Assembly (NCBI RefSeq): GCF_009789195.1
Contig: NZ_WSTC01000016.1
Location: forward strand, 62,001 to 126,000
DNA length: 64,000 bases
Reading direction: 5' to 3'
DNA from: Paenibacillus sp. MMS18-CY102
GTDB lineage: Bacteria > Bacillota > Bacilli > Paenibacillales > Paenibacillaceae
Part shown: positions 33,882 to 42,872 of the stretch, piece by piece
How the letters are laid out: each line of letters opens with the position of its first letter
Position numbering within the stretch: the stretch's first letter is position 1
The notes under the pieces: generated by a model
The model's database searches: none
Seen by the model: only the letters and a program-made list of their open reading frames with translations
Told to the model about the DNA's origin: nothing
Translations under genes and position numbers: made by a program

Positions 33882-34565
33882 TTAAGATTGGCCTTGTTGC
33901 GGTTTCTGTACGATGTATTGTAGCGCCATTCCATCCATCAATCTTCGGGACGCTCTCCAGGCAGGTGGAACGAAGGCGAATAGGGAATTCAAATCCTCCT
34001 CTGAGAATCGGCGCCCCGTCATCGACCATGCATGAAGCGATTTGCGTTCAAAGCCGCGGTACTTGTGTTTGTCAGCATAACGGCAGGCGTTACCGGGTGT
34101 AAGTTCCGGGGAAGGGAGGAATAATCCGAGCCTGCCGCTAGGACCAAGCATGCGGATCATCTCTGATACAGCATGCCCAGGGGAAGATAAGACGGGGAGA
34201 AGCATCGTACCTGTGACGACATCGAACGATTCGTCGGGGAAGGGCAGTGCAAGAGCATCCCCTTGCACGAAGGAGGCGGATTCGAATGCTCCCGCGAGAC
34301 GATTAATTTCCGCCCTGCGCAGCATTTTTTCAGAAGTATCCAGCCCTATAGAGGCTTTCGTCTGCCTGCTCGACCATAAGGTTAGCCAGCCGGCACCACA
34401 TCCGATATCGAGCAACGTTTCCGTCCGCTGCAGCTTTAGGTCCTCCAAGAACGATTCCAATGCATGGCGGTACCATGCGGTCTGCGGGAGCCGGTCGAAT
34501 AGTCCGATTCGGTCAGTAAAAGTGAATAAACGCAGGGCACGCCAAGTATCCAGGAATGAACTCAT
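33882..34565 (-). CDS. Class I SAM-dependent methyltransferase
   Basis: The start at 34565 overlaps the stop of the upstream membrane-protein gene by 4 bp. About 227 residues. Motif I is TLLDIGCGAGWLTLW, the acidic end of beta-2 is SIGLDTSEKML, motif II is FPDESFDVVTGTMLL, and the post-motif is LGPSGRLGLFLPSP. This is a UbiE/Methyltransf_11 type enzyme. The longer frame starting at 34739 lies over the neighbouring gene and was rejected. The substrate is unknown. Confidence 0.88.
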   Translation of the reverse strand: MSSFLDTWRALRLFTFTDRIGLFDRLPQTAWYRHALESFLEDLKLQRTETLLDIGCGAGWLTLWSSRQTKASIGLDTSEKMLRRAEINRLAGAFESASFVQGDALALPFPDESFDVVTGTMLLPVLSSPGHAVSEMIRMLGPSGRLGLFLPSPELTPGNACRYADKHKYRGFERKSLHAWSMTGRRFSEEDLNSLFAFVPPAWRASRRLMDGMALQYIVQKPQQGQS

Positions 34566-34969
34566 CTCTGCGCGTACTCCGGCCGCACCCGTGGGTGCGT
34601 GGCAAGAAGCATCACGATGAACAGGATCGGCAGATAGGCCGCGGTCGTAACTTGGGATAGCGTTACAACACCGGTTGCCACGTAATAAATCGTAGCGATC
34701 CAGTCGATCAGCTGTACGCCGATCATCGCTTGCACCCAACTGCGATTGCCAAGTGGATTACGGAATACGAGAATCATGCCGAATCCAAACAACAGAAATC
34801 TAGCTCCGCTCATCGCCATCGGCCAACCCGCCCAATCCGGGAGGTTTTCTAATCCAACCGAAGCGTGGAATGCTTGTGGAGCGAATAAATACCCCATACC
34901 CAACACAATTTGTACAATCCCGATGAAAAGCGCCGTTCCTTTTAACGCGTTTACCCTTCTTTTGCTCAT
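34562..34969 (-). CDS. Small four-helix membrane protein
   Basis: The protein has 135 residues with four hydrophobic segments (TALFIGIVQIVLGMGYLFA, WPMAMSGARFLLFGFGMILVF, WVQAMIGVQLIDWIATIYYVAT, AAYLPILFIVMLLAT). I do not recognise the family with certainty; the size resembles DoxX-like or DUF4345-like small membrane proteins. It is the first gene of a three-gene operon (membrane protein, methyltransferase, MBL hydrolase) divergent from an HxlR regulator. Confidence 0.75.
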   Translation of the reverse strand: MSKRRVNALKGTALFIGIVQIVLGMGYLFAPQAFHASVGLENLPDWAGWPMAMSGARFLLFGFGMILVFRNPLGNRSWVQAMIGVQLIDWIATIYYVATGVVTLSQVTTAAYLPILFIVMLLATHPRVRPEYAQR

Positions 34970-35089
34970 GTTTGCTCGCTCCTTAATAATGGGATTTTTT
35001 TGTTGACACCATCATAAGCCGAATAGTACCTTTTGTGTAGTAATTACCTTTTAGTAACTATTCGGGTATAAGGGAGGAGCGGCGATAAT

Positions 35090-35419
35090 ATGGCGAAAAT
35101 AGATGCTAACCCTTGCACGGAGGAGTGCCCCGTTAAGCGGGCGATGGACATACTGGACGGAAAGTGGACGATTCTTATTATCCGCGACCTATTGTCCGGA
35201 ACGAAAAGATTTGGCGAGCTGCGTTATTCGCTAGGAGAAGTCAGCCCGAAAGTGCTCACCCAAAGGCTAAGGGAGCTAGAGGAGAAAGGGTTGATCCGGA
35301 AGACGGTTTATCCGGTGTTGCCGCCGAAGGTGGAGTACGAGCTGACGGAGGAAGGGCAGTCGCTGCGCGGCGTGATCGATTCACTTGCCGTTTGGGGGAG
35401 CCTGATAGCAGCCAAGTGA
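35090..35419 (+). CDS. HxlR-family transcriptional regulator
   Basis: The protein has 109 residues. It begins with MAKIDANPCTEECPVKRAMDILDGKWTILIIRDLL, which has the Cys-(x)4-Cys cluster near the N-terminus that in HxlR proteins can sense thiol-reactive compounds. The winged helix is RFGELRYSLGEVSPKVLTQRLRELEEKGLIRK and the wing VYPVLPPKVEYELTEEG. It is divergent from the membrane protein-methyltransferase-MBL operon, the likely target. The 120-bp gap holds TAGTAATTAC and AGTAACTA imperfect inverted motifs near 35039-35060. Confidence 0.92.
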   Translation: MAKIDANPCTEECPVKRAMDILDGKWTILIIRDLLSGTKRFGELRYSLGEVSPKVLTQRLRELEEKGLIRKTVYPVLPPKVEYELTEEGQSLRGVIDSLAVWGSLIAAK

Positions 35420-35525
35420 CATTCGGGTTTGTTTAAAAAACCTAATTGTGTTCATCTATGCTTAATGGTAGTCTGGACAATAGAGATGCAAACAAAGGAG
35501 CATTAACCTTATCATGTGGATTACT

Positions 35526-35608
35526 CTGTAAAGATTAACGAGTTGAATAGGATGCCTGTAATAGTGGCGACACTATTTTATTAGGCATGCTTTTCATTAA
35601 TCTTACAG
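35526..35608. other. 83-nt imperfect hairpin with GCGA tetraloop (structured RNA or miniature element)
   Basis: CTGTAA-A-GATTAA (35526 on) pairs with TTAATC-TTACAG (to 35608). Inside, ATGCCT (35552-35557) pairs with AGGCAT (35583-35588), and ATAGTG (35561-35566) with CACTAT (35571-35576) across a GNRA-type loop GCGA (35567-35570). The helices are separated by internal loops, and no T-run follows on either strand, so it is not an ordinary terminator. The gap 35420-35740 otherwise contains only the kinase gene's ribosome site. Confidence 0.6.
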
Positions 35609-35740
35609 GGTATGCTGGGTCAGGTGTATCATAAACCCATGCTGCGGATACCCGATGGTATCCGCTTTTGTTCGTGGAAAACCGCATCTCTATTGATTCC
35701 TGCCTGTTTATCCTCTACTAGCGAATGGAGGAACTTTACT

Positions 35741-36589
35741 ATGAGATCGAAGTTAGTCTTGATTGAGGGGTTGCCAGGCTCAGGGAAAACAACAACTGCG
35801 CAACTCGTGCATGACATCCTTGGGGAAATGAATATTACATCCCAGTTATTTCTGGAAGGAAATCTGGAGCATCCTGCTGATTATGATGGGGTCGCTTTTT
35901 TTAACCAAGATGAATGCGATGAATTATGGAGTGCCCATCCGAAGTTTAACGATTACTTGCGCAATCGCATGATTAAACAAGGCGGCGGTTACTTCTTGGA
36001 ATATCGGAAAATACAGGATGCAGACGGGCCAAGTTTTCCAGATGAGTTGATTCCCGCAATTCTCAAACATGATATTTATGAATTGCCGCTAGACCAGAAA
36101 AGGAAGCTAATAACGGAACGGTGGAAGAAGTTCGCGGATCTTGCGCGGAATGGCGCCGATGCCTTTATTTTTGAATGTTGTTTTATACAAAACCCTGTAA
36201 CCGTGGGGATGATTAAGCATGATGCGAAGAAGAAAGACGTTATTAGTTACGTTGCTGAACTGGCAACAATCGTGGAGCGGCTGAATCCACTATTGATTTA
36301 TGTAGAACAGAACGATGTAGAGCATTCTTTCCGAAAAGCTGTGAAGGAAAGGCCCAAGGAATGGTCAGAAGGATTTGTTGACTATTATACGAGCCAAGGG
36401 TATGGAAAAAGACAAAACTACACTGGGTTAGAAGGAACGCTGCAGGTTCTGAGAGCAAGAAGAGAATTGGAAGAGGAAATATTCGGATGCTTAAACATAG
36501 CCAAAGTAAAAGTTAATAACTCTGCTTATACTAGAAGCGATTATAAGCAGGTTTTAGGGAACATTTTGTCCGGCTATTGGGAAGAGTGA
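35741..36589 (+). CDS. P-loop kinase-like ATPase, copy A
   Basis: The ATG at 35741 follows GGAGG. About 282 residues. Walker A is LIEGLPGSGKTTTAQLVHD (near residue 11). Shared with the paralogue at 48334 are the Walker-B-like ERLNPLLIYVEQNDVEHSF, the lid region K-A-V-K-E-R-P and the ending L-N-I-A-K-V-K-V. The family resembles AAA_33/zeta-toxin or shikimate-kinase-type phosphotransferases, but no substrate motif is recognised. It is followed 32 bp later by VanZ. It could phosphorylate a nucleoside or antibiotic-like compound, a guess only. Confidence 0.7.
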   Translation: MRSKLVLIEGLPGSGKTTTAQLVHDILGEMNITSQLFLEGNLEHPADYDGVAFFNQDECDELWSAHPKFNDYLRNRMIKQGGGYFLEYRKIQDADGPSFPDELIPAILKHDIYELPLDQKRKLITERWKKFADLARNGADAFIFECCFIQNPVTVGMIKHDAKKKDVISYVAELATIVERLNPLLIYVEQNDVEHSFRKAVKERPKEWSEGFVDYYTSQGYGKRQNYTGLEGTLQVLRARRELEEEIFGCLNIAKVKVNNSAYTRSDYKQVLGNILSGYWEE

Positions 36590-36621
36590 CTGTAAGGCTG
36601 GCACACATTAAAGGAGAAGCA

Positions 36622-37557
36622 ATGACGAAACAATGGCGTAACATTATTTTGGCCACTACGATATGCTATACCATCTTTATTCTTTATTTTATGTTTCTTG
36701 CTTTCGGCAGGGCGGGCACCGTGGATCGGGATACGGGTTACACCTTTATGTTGCTGCCGACCGATTTTTTTAGATTGCCAAGCCTGTCAGACCTTCTTCA
36801 TCCCACTGTGATGGATCTTGTAGGCTTTGGAAATATTGCAGCCTTCATCCCGTTTGGCTTATTGATTCCTTTGTTATACAGGGTCCGTTTTGTTCGATTC
36901 ATGATGGTATTCATCCTGTCCATTCTTGCGATTGAAACGATTCAGGCCCTAACGTTGCTCGGCAGCTTCGATATGAACGATGTCATTCAAAATGCAGTAG
37001 GCGCAGCAGTCGGATTCGGATCTTACAAATTTGAGCTTCGTGCAAAAAGTATCCGGGGGAGCTTGGCTGCTGCGGGCATTTCCATTGCAGTCCTTATGAT
37101 TGGGATTTGGGGGAGCTTCGGAATAGTTAACAAAGCGTTCACCCAAGAACTCGGTCCCTTCGTGGCGCTAAATGAGCTGAAAGATAGCGTCGGACATGCA
37201 TCAACGGGAGCTAAGCCAGACCGTTTTGAAATTGGTGGCCAAGAGATTGAGCCTCAATACAACGTATATAGCGCCGAAGGCAAAAAGATCGAAACGTATA
37301 CTTATGCCCTAGGAAATAAGGAGCTTTATCTCTACTTGAATTATGGAATTCCTGATCAAGGGGATTTTCAAGGAAGCATAACCGTTACAGTCGATGGACA
37401 GGAGATCCTATCTGCGTCAGCAGCGGATCAACGCCATGAGACGGATATGATGAGCGCTTATTTCGAACGGGCAAATGAGCTTACCGTAACGATTGCAGGA
37501 AATGAAAAGCTATGGGATATTGGTTTTAGGGAGATGAGGTATCCTTGGAACCGGTAA
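36622..37557 (+). CDS. VanZ-family membrane protein with C-terminal extension
   Basis: The ATG at 36622 follows AAAGGAG. About 311 residues. Four to five hydrophobic helices in the first 175 residues carry the VanZ signature positions (DLVGFGNIAAFIPFGLLIP, ETIQALTLLGSFDMNDVIQNAVGAAVGF). A further ~135 residues outside the usual VanZ length (about 160) form a predicted extracytoplasmic beta-rich domain (GGQEIEPQYNVYSAEGKKI). VanZ family members give low-level teicoplanin resistance in Tn1546, while others have unknown roles. Confidence 0.88.
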   Translation: MTKQWRNIILATTICYTIFILYFMFLAFGRAGTVDRDTGYTFMLLPTDFFRLPSLSDLLHPTVMDLVGFGNIAAFIPFGLLIPLLYRVRFVRFMMVFILSILAIETIQALTLLGSFDMNDVIQNAVGAAVGFGSYKFELRAKSIRGSLAAAGISIAVLMIGIWGSFGIVNKAFTQELGPFVALNELKDSVGHASTGAKPDRFEIGGQEIEPQYNVYSAEGKKIETYTYALGNKELYLYLNYGIPDQGDFQGSITVTVDGQEILSASAADQRHETDMMSAYFERANELTVTIAGNEKLWDIGFREMRYPWNR

Positions 37558-37603
37558 AATGGGCAGCGTTTATTGCGGATCAGAGAGGCAAGGTGGATTT
37601 ACT

Positions 37604-37783
37604 GTGAAGAGGACTATAGTACATGTAGGTTTGTTCCTTCTATATGCAAGCATATATTCGGTTCTTAAGTCGCTCGAATGGTTGCCAGGACCTGCTAGAA
37701 ACAATGGCTGGACGATGTTTATTTTAATTGGCGTAATAATGGCTTTATTATATTGGTCTTGGCATAAACATAAACACAATTAA
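37604..37783 (+). CDS. Small two-helix membrane protein
   Basis: A GTG start (37604) with AAGGTGG upstream gives 59 residues: KRTIVHVGLFLLYASIYSVL, a short loop, then WTMFILIGVIMALLYWSW and a basic His/Lys tail. There are no family motifs I recognise. It is 46 bp after VanZ and probably co-transcribed. Confidence 0.6.
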   Translation: MKRTIVHVGLFLLYASIYSVLKSLEWLPGPARNNGWTMFILIGVIMALLYWSWHKHKHN

Positions 37784-37911
37784 TGGCTCCTTGTCTCAGT
37801 TGGAGGAAGCCAGATGCAACCGGACTACATTAATTTAAGTTTTAGCATATCTATTGCCAGTTCCCAGAGAAAATTAAAACCAGTTATAATGGCAAATTAA
37901 TGCCCTAACTA

Positions 37912-37943
37912 GAAGAGGATAGCCAGATGCGGCTATCCTCTTC
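37912..37943 (+). terminator. Terminator of the kinase-VanZ unit
   Basis: GAAGAGGATAGCC and GGCTATCCTCTTC form a perfect 13-bp stem with a 6-nt loop, followed by ATTTATTTCT. The preceding ~125 bp after the small membrane gene contain no recognisable feature. Confidence 0.85.
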
Positions 37944-38074
37944 ATTTATTTCTCCTTCTACATCCACTTAACATCGTCAATTCAACTCTATAACCCAAAT
38001 ACAATTAACAACAATTCCAGAAGTATATATAATATAACTATACAAAATATTACACGTAACGGAGGCATAGCATT

Positions 38075-41000
38075 ATGCTAAACGTGGTTACTTTATCCAA
38101 GGGGGCGAATGCGCCCTTATCTTCAGGTGGAGCCATTACCGTGGAGCTGCAATGGGCGACGGCTTCCGTGTTGGATGTCAGTTGTTTCATGGTGAATGCG
38201 GAGGGGAAGGTTCCATCCGATGCTTATATGATTTTTTATAACCAAGTAACCGACCCAGAGCAGAGCGTCCGCCTCCAGGCTAGCGACACGAATAGAACGG
38301 TATTTACGATGAATCTGGATGCGATCTCCCCGTTAGTACATAAGTGCTTTCTAACGGCCACGCTGGATGGCGATGAAACGTTTCATTCGGTGAAGGGCTT
38401 ATCTGTTACGGCGAAAAGCCCGACTGGAGAAGTGAAATATCAAATCGATGATGCCATGGACGAGAAGGCGCTCGTGTTTGTGGAAATCTATCGCCATCAA
38501 GGGAGTTTCAAAATTAGGGCGATCGGGAGAGGCTTTAACGGAGGGCTGAAGCCGTTAGCTGAGTCGTTCGGCGTTCAGGTGGAAGAGGAGGAGCAGCCTT
38601 TCGTTTCTTCGGAGCCGCTTAAGCCTGTTGAGCCACCGGCATCCTTGCTTCCCGCCAGCAACCCTCATGCGATCTCAGTGGATACATTGATTACGGCATT
38701 CAAACGGGCAGGGCTGGAGGCTGAAAATCCCGCCGAGCTGAAACCAAGCGAGTTTGGCGATACAAGAAAGGACGGCAAGAGAATTTACGTTCCTAGCTTG
38801 GGTGAGGATAACGGGGGCAGGGTATTTGAATTCGGCACAGTGGAGGATCTGCAGTTTGCCAAGCATCATTATGACCATTTAGGCAAAATGGGATTCTTCT
38901 CCCATACATACGCCAGGGGGTTATTGCTGCTTCAGATGAATGGTGCAATGGGCCACGGCGAGTTCGCGAAATATAAAGCGGTGATGAATGGCCTTATCGA
39001 AGGCGATCATGCCAATGTTGAGGAGCAGTATCATAACGAGGAGCAAGCGGCAGCTATTGAACAGATGGTGCAAGATAAAATTGTGAATCTGGCATCCTCA
39101 TTGGAATCCGAAACAGCGCGAGTGACGGAAGAGAGTATTGAAGAGCCTCGCCGGGGGCGTTCAACCGAGCAAAATAACTTCTGCATCAACTGTGGCTCCT
39201 CATTAGTGCCAAACTCCAAGTTTTGCTCAAATTGCGGAACTCCTGTGGCAGTTCCCGAGGGAGCTGCCACTACCGATCAGGCGGAGATTTCTGCGGAAAT
39301 TCCCACGAAAGCTCCTGCAGAAGCGCCTGCGAAACCGGATGCCGAAGCTGAGGGCAACAGCTCGATGGCCTCGGCTACGTTTCAATTGCTGGGCCGCACG
39401 CTGTCCTTCTCCGAGGACATGGTGGAATACAATAAGCTGAGAAGGATGTTCTCGACTTACGCGAGCAAAAGCAGAACGGACTTTGTTGCGTACTACCATA
39501 CTTATGTGAAGTCGTTTGATGATTTGTTTGATAAAGCTTTCCCTACTTTCATTGAGTCGGTCATTGCATCGTTAAAATTCGGAGTTTCTGTACTGATGAA
39601 ATATGATGTGGACGATGTTGATTTTGACCGATTGGCAAGCTTCGCGGCGGAGAACCTCGACATGCAGGCGTACATCGCTCCTTTCGTGGAAGCCGCCGAA
39701 AAAATCGAAGAGTATGCAGAAAACTTAAGCAGCTACCGCGAGCTCTCAAGAGCCGGGCGAAGCAGATGGCAAGGTGGAGGATTCGGCCTCGCTGGGGCCA
39801 TTAAAGGTGCGTTAACCGCCGGCATGTTAAATATGGGAACAGGAATGGTTAGAGGAATAGGCGATTCCCTAACGAATGCAGGAGATAGAGCGAAGATCGC
39901 CAGCATGAAAAAAGAGATATTCACCGACCATCGCACGCTGGCTTTATTAACTGAAGGCGTTCATGAATGCTGCTTCGGCGTGTTCTTTAGCGTCTGGCAA
40001 ATTCTCGAGGACGAGGGCCGAATCCCTGTGATCGAGTTCGATACGGAGAGGCTGAATGCTAGAGCCAACAATCTGGTCGAGCATTATGCAAACGACAAGT
40101 CGCTTTACAACAAAGCAGTGGATGCGTTGTGTGAATGCATTCGTCATTATCCGTACTCGGTTTCTTATTATACGAACCTGTATGCCATCGCCAGAGGCTC
40201 CCGGCAGGAGGCGTTAAAGGCGGCTAAGTATTTCGGGCTGGAATCCGAATATCGGGAAGGGATTGTCGATCTGGACCGTTCCCGTTTAGCCAACATAAAA
40301 GCTATGCCGGATGACACGTTAGAACAGATCGCTGTAAAGAGGCAGAAGCTCGATGGGCTGCGTAAAGACAATCCGGATCTGGATGTGAACGCGTTGCAAT
40401 CCTCTCTGGGAGAGAAGAAGAACCTTCTCACGCAGCAAATCAAGCAACAAGCATCGGTGGCAGCGGGCCTTGAGCAGGTGGACGCTATTCGCAAACCGAT
40501 TGATGAAGCGATTAGGAACCGGAATTTGGAGCTGGTATGGGCTGAAATCGGCAATGGGAACGTTTATGCGGAATACGCACTGGAGAAGCATTACAAAGAC
40601 ACAGTGTGTTATAACAGCATTGAGAATTACAACGTTTCGGAGATGGAGAGCCTGCTGAGCGATGTCCAGAAGCGGGCTAATAGCGGGCATATCTATGCCC
40701 AATACTTGATAGCTGACATGGAATATGCCATGTACGGGCGGGACCGCCGCAACTCTTCCAAGGAAAAAGCGGCGGCAAGCGTCGTGATCGAGATGGCGGC
40801 CAAAGGAAATATATCTGCAATCGCCATGCAAGGCTTCTGGGGGAGCCAAGGCTACAACAATGCCACGCCGACCAAGAGCAGCGCAATCGCTTTGCTTGAG
40901 AAAGCCGCAAGCCGCCAACAGCCTACGGCTTTGGCTTGGCTCGGCTCATTTTATAGATCGGGTGATCATGGGCTGTCCATAGATAAAGAGAAAGCGGAAA

Positions 41001-41401
41001 TGATGCTGAAGCTAGCGGCGGCGTACGGCCAGCCGTATGGGATCAAAGAGCTTGAGAAGTTCAATAGCGGGTCCACGAGCTCAACTTGTTTTATTACGAC
41101 TGCAGTGTGCAGCTCCTTGGGGCGCGCAGATGATGGATACGAGCTGACTGCATTTCGCGCATTCCGGGATAACTGGCTCTCCAAACAGGCGGATGGCGAG
41201 CGCTTAATTCAGGAGTACTACAGCGTTGCGCCGGTTATTGTGGACCGTATCCGTGCGGAGGCAAATGGGGAATCGATTTACCATCGGATATGGGATGAAT
41301 ATTTGGACGAATGCTTGCAGGCTATTGAAGATGGCAACAATGAGCGGTGCAAAGAAATTTATTGCGGGATGGTCCATGATTTGAAGGTTCGATATCTTTA
41401 G
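38075..41401 (+). CDS. Multidomain TerD / zinc-ribbon / Sel1-repeat / CFI-box protein
   Basis: The protein has 1108 residues, cytosolic by appearance. Residues 1 to about 185 form a TerD-like domain (MLNVVTLSKGANAPL, DAYMIFYNQ, HSVKGLSVT, IYRHQGSFKIRAIGRGF). Around 205-330 lies an uncharacterised helical domain. A double-CxxC zinc ribbon (CINCGSSLV...FCSNCG) starts at C370, followed by an A/E/P-rich linker. A long helical region (about 430-760) with a glycine-rich hydrophobic stretch (FGLAGAIKGALTAGMLNMG) leads to Sel1-like repeats (AALALLEKAA-type; QYLIADMEYAMYG; TALAWLGSFYRSG; KAEMMLKLAAAYGQP). A C-terminal CFI-box domain begins CFITTAVC at C1005. TerD proteins act in tellurite, chemical and phage-stress responses. 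It is monocistronic behind its own GGAGG site, with no other ter genes nearby. Confidence 0.8.
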   Translation: MLNVVTLSKGANAPLSSGGAITVELQWATASVLDVSCFMVNAEGKVPSDAYMIFYNQVTDPEQSVRLQASDTNRTVFTMNLDAISPLVHKCFLTATLDGDETFHSVKGLSVTAKSPTGEVKYQIDDAMDEKALVFVEIYRHQGSFKIRAIGRGFNGGLKPLAESFGVQVEEEEQPFVSSEPLKPVEPPASLLPASNPHAISVDTLITAFKRAGLEAENPAELKPSEFGDTRKDGKRIYVPSLGEDNGGRVFEFGTVEDLQFAKHHYDHLGKMGFFSHTYARGLLLLQMNGAMGHGEFAKYKAVMNGLIEGDHANVEEQYHNEEQAAAIEQMVQDKIVNLASSLESETARVTEESIEEPRRGRSTEQNNFCINCGSSLVPNSKFCSNCGTPVAVPEGAATTDQAEISAEIPTKAPAEAPAKPDAEAEGNSSMASATFQLLGRTLSFSEDMVEYNKLRRMFSTYASKSRTDFVAYYHTYVKSFDDLFDKAFPTFIESVIASLKFGVSVLMKYDVDDVDFDRLASFAAENLDMQAYIAPFVEAAEKIEEYAENLSSYRELSRAGRSRWQGGGFGLAGAIKGALTAGMLNMGTGMVRGIGDSLTNAGDRAKIASMKKEIFTDHRTLALLTEGVHECCFGVFFSVWQILEDEGRIPVIEFDTERLNARANNLVEHYANDKSLYNKAVDALCECIRHYPYSVSYYTNLYAIARGSRQEALKAAKYFGLESEYREGIVDLDRSRLANIKAMPDDTLEQIAVKRQKLDGLRKDNPDLDVNALQSSLGEKKNLLTQQIKQQASVAAGLEQVDAIRKPIDEAIRNRNLELVWAEIGNGNVYAEYALEKHYKDTVCYNSIENYNVSEMESLLSDVQKRANSGHIYAQYLIADMEYAMYGRDRRNSSKEKAAASVVIEMAAKGNISAIAMQGFWGSQGYNNATPTKSSAIALLEKAASRQQPTALAWLGSFYRSGDHGLSIDKEKAEMMLKLAAAYGQPYGIKELEKFNSGSTSSTCFITTAVCSSLGRADDGYELTAFRAFRDNWLSKQADGERLIQEYYSVAPVIVDRIRAEANGESIYHRIWDEYLDECLQAIEDGNNERCKEIYCGMVHDLKVRYL

Positions 41402-41429
41402 GAAAGCCGGACCAAAGCAGGAGGATAGC

Positions 41430-41975
41430 ATGAACGTTAATGTTGAACTTTTAACGGAAGCCGATTTTGGAACAATCGTAGGGTGGGTTAATCAATGCGA
41501 TGAAGACTTCCTGATTCAATGGGCGGGACCGACGTATACTTTCCCCCTAACAGTAGAACAGATGCAATGCCATTATCATAAGGGGATAAATTCGCTGGAT
41601 GCGGATGTATTTCTATATAAAATTATTTCAACGGATAACAATAATGAGATGATTGGTTCCTTGCAATTATGCCGGTTTGATCCCAATAAACATGAGGCTG
41701 TGATTGGCCGTTTTCTAATAGGTGAAGCTAATGATAGAGGGAGCGGATTAGGTACAATTGCATTAAAAAAGGCAGTTAAAATCGGATTTAAGCAGTTTGG
41801 CTTGAGGAGCATACGATTAAATGTGTTTGATATCAACCATGCCGCTATTCGATGTTATGAACGGGTAGGCTTTGAAAAGGGCAAAATAACAGAGAATGTG
41901 CACACTTCCAGCAAGGGCGTGCAGTGGAATAATATTGAGATGATTATAAATAACGAAGCATGGCATGTGGAATAA
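41430..41975 (+). CDS. GNAT-family acetyltransferase (RimJ/AAC(6')-like)
   Basis: The protein has 181 residues. The acetyl-CoA loop region is IGRFLIGEANDRGSGLGTIALKKAV, followed by FGLRSIRLNVFDINHAAIRCYERVGFEKGKI, the standard motif A/B ending. It begins like spermidine/aminoglycoside-type GNATs (W-V-N-Q-C-D-E...F-P-L-T). It is 28 bp downstream of the TerD fusion and probably in the same transcript. The substrate is unknown. Confidence 0.88.
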   Translation: MNVNVELLTEADFGTIVGWVNQCDEDFLIQWAGPTYTFPLTVEQMQCHYHKGINSLDADVFLYKIISTDNNNEMIGSLQLCRFDPNKHEAVIGRFLIGEANDRGSGLGTIALKKAVKIGFKQFGLRSIRLNVFDINHAAIRCYERVGFEKGKITENVHTSSKGVQWNNIEMIINNEAWHVE

Positions 41976-42017
41976 GCGGTTGAATGTCTAGTTCAAAGAC
42001 ATGCTTTATTTAAAAAA

Positions 42018-42064
42018 AGGGGCATCCCTAAAGCCGCGGTGGCTAAGGGACACCCCTGTTTTTT
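42018..42064 (+). terminator. Terminator after the GNAT gene
   Basis: AGGGG-CA-TCCCT-A-A-AGCC pairs with GGCT-A-A-GGGA-CA-CCCCT around a 5-nt loop (42018-42057), followed by GTTTTTTGTG. Confidence 0.85.
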
Positions 42065-42124
42065 GTGTTGCAGCGGTGTACGCCGCACTGAATTCACAAA
42101 TACGTAACACGTTGCCTATTGTGC

Positions 42125-42147
42125 ATCATTGCCCAATGGGCAATGAT
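42125..42147. promoter_or_regulatory. Candidate TetR operator
   Basis: ATCATTGCCC and GGGCAATGAT are perfect 10-bp inverted arms with an AAT spacer. They lie 66 bp before the TetR start and upstream of the tetR-MMPL operon, the typical autoregulatory position. Confidence 0.75.
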
Positions 42148-42212
42148 ATAGGTATGAATTAGGAAACAACCCCCATCTTAACAGAGTGAGGTGTGCGCAT
42201 AGGCGTGAACCG

Positions 42213-42827
42213 ATGAACAAAAGAAGCTTACGCGATATCAAGAAAGATGCAACGGGCAATGCGATAGCTGACGCTGCTTACGAATTGGTGCTGGAACGGG
42301 GTTTTGACGGTTTCGTTGTGGAGGATATTGTGCAGCGGGCTGGATTTTCCAGAAGAACGTTCGCCAATCATTTCTCCTGCAAGGAGGAAGCGGTGGTGAT
42401 GGCCGTGCTATCGTTCAAAGGGAAGGAAGAAGCTGTGGATCTGTTAGCAGGCATGCCTGCTGATACGCCCCCGCTTGATATTCTTTACCATTTGATGAAA
42501 ATGCGGCTTACAACGGAGTTGCTCTGGAAAATGAATAAGCTCGTGCCGCTTTCGGAGCAGAATCCGTCGCTACGGCCCTATATGTTGAGCGTCATTCGCC
42601 GCTTGCAAGTCGAGTGCCAGGAGCTTGTAGCCAACCGATCCTTGGGGCGTTACCCTGTGGAATACACGCATATTTTATCTGGCGCTGTTTTCGGGGCAAT
42701 TATGCCTATCCTCGATGGCAGTTTGCACGTGCGATTCCCAGATCAAACGGATTCGGAATTGCCGGGCGCTATGACGTTCGAGCAATATTTGGACACCACG
42801 TTCGACTGCTTGAGAAAAGGCTTTTAG
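42213..42827 (+). CDS. TetR/AcrR-family regulator
   Basis: The ATG at 42213 begins MNKRSLRDIKKDATGNAIADAAYELVLERGFDGFVVEDIVQRAGFSRRTFANHFSCKEEA, a textbook TetR HTH, 204 residues in total. No strong ribosome site is visible at this ATG; a GTG 27 nt upstream (42186) is an alternative but would add an unusual Arg-rich leader. It precedes the MMPL exporter by 46 bp and probably represses the pair through the 42125 palindrome. Confidence 0.9.
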   Translation: MNKRSLRDIKKDATGNAIADAAYELVLERGFDGFVVEDIVQRAGFSRRTFANHFSCKEEAVVMAVLSFKGKEEAVDLLAGMPADTPPLDILYHLMKMRLTTELLWKMNKLVPLSEQNPSLRPYMLSVIRRLQVECQELVANRSLGRYPVEYTHILSGAVFGAIMPILDGSLHVRFPDQTDSELPGAMTFEQYLDTTFDCLRKGF

Positions 42828-42872
42828 TTATTACAAATACATCGCATAGTGCAAAGGAGAATTAGTACCCTT

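Noticed and set aside
33882-34739. Longer 285-residue version of the methyltransferase
   Set aside because: The extra 58 N-terminal residues lie inside the membrane-protein gene and are Arg/Asp-rich shadow sequence; the ATGA overlap at 34565 is the natural start.
37912-37943. Perfect 13-bp inverted repeat considered as mobile-element end
   Set aside because: A single copy with a T-rich tail right after a transcription unit; a terminator is the simpler explanation.
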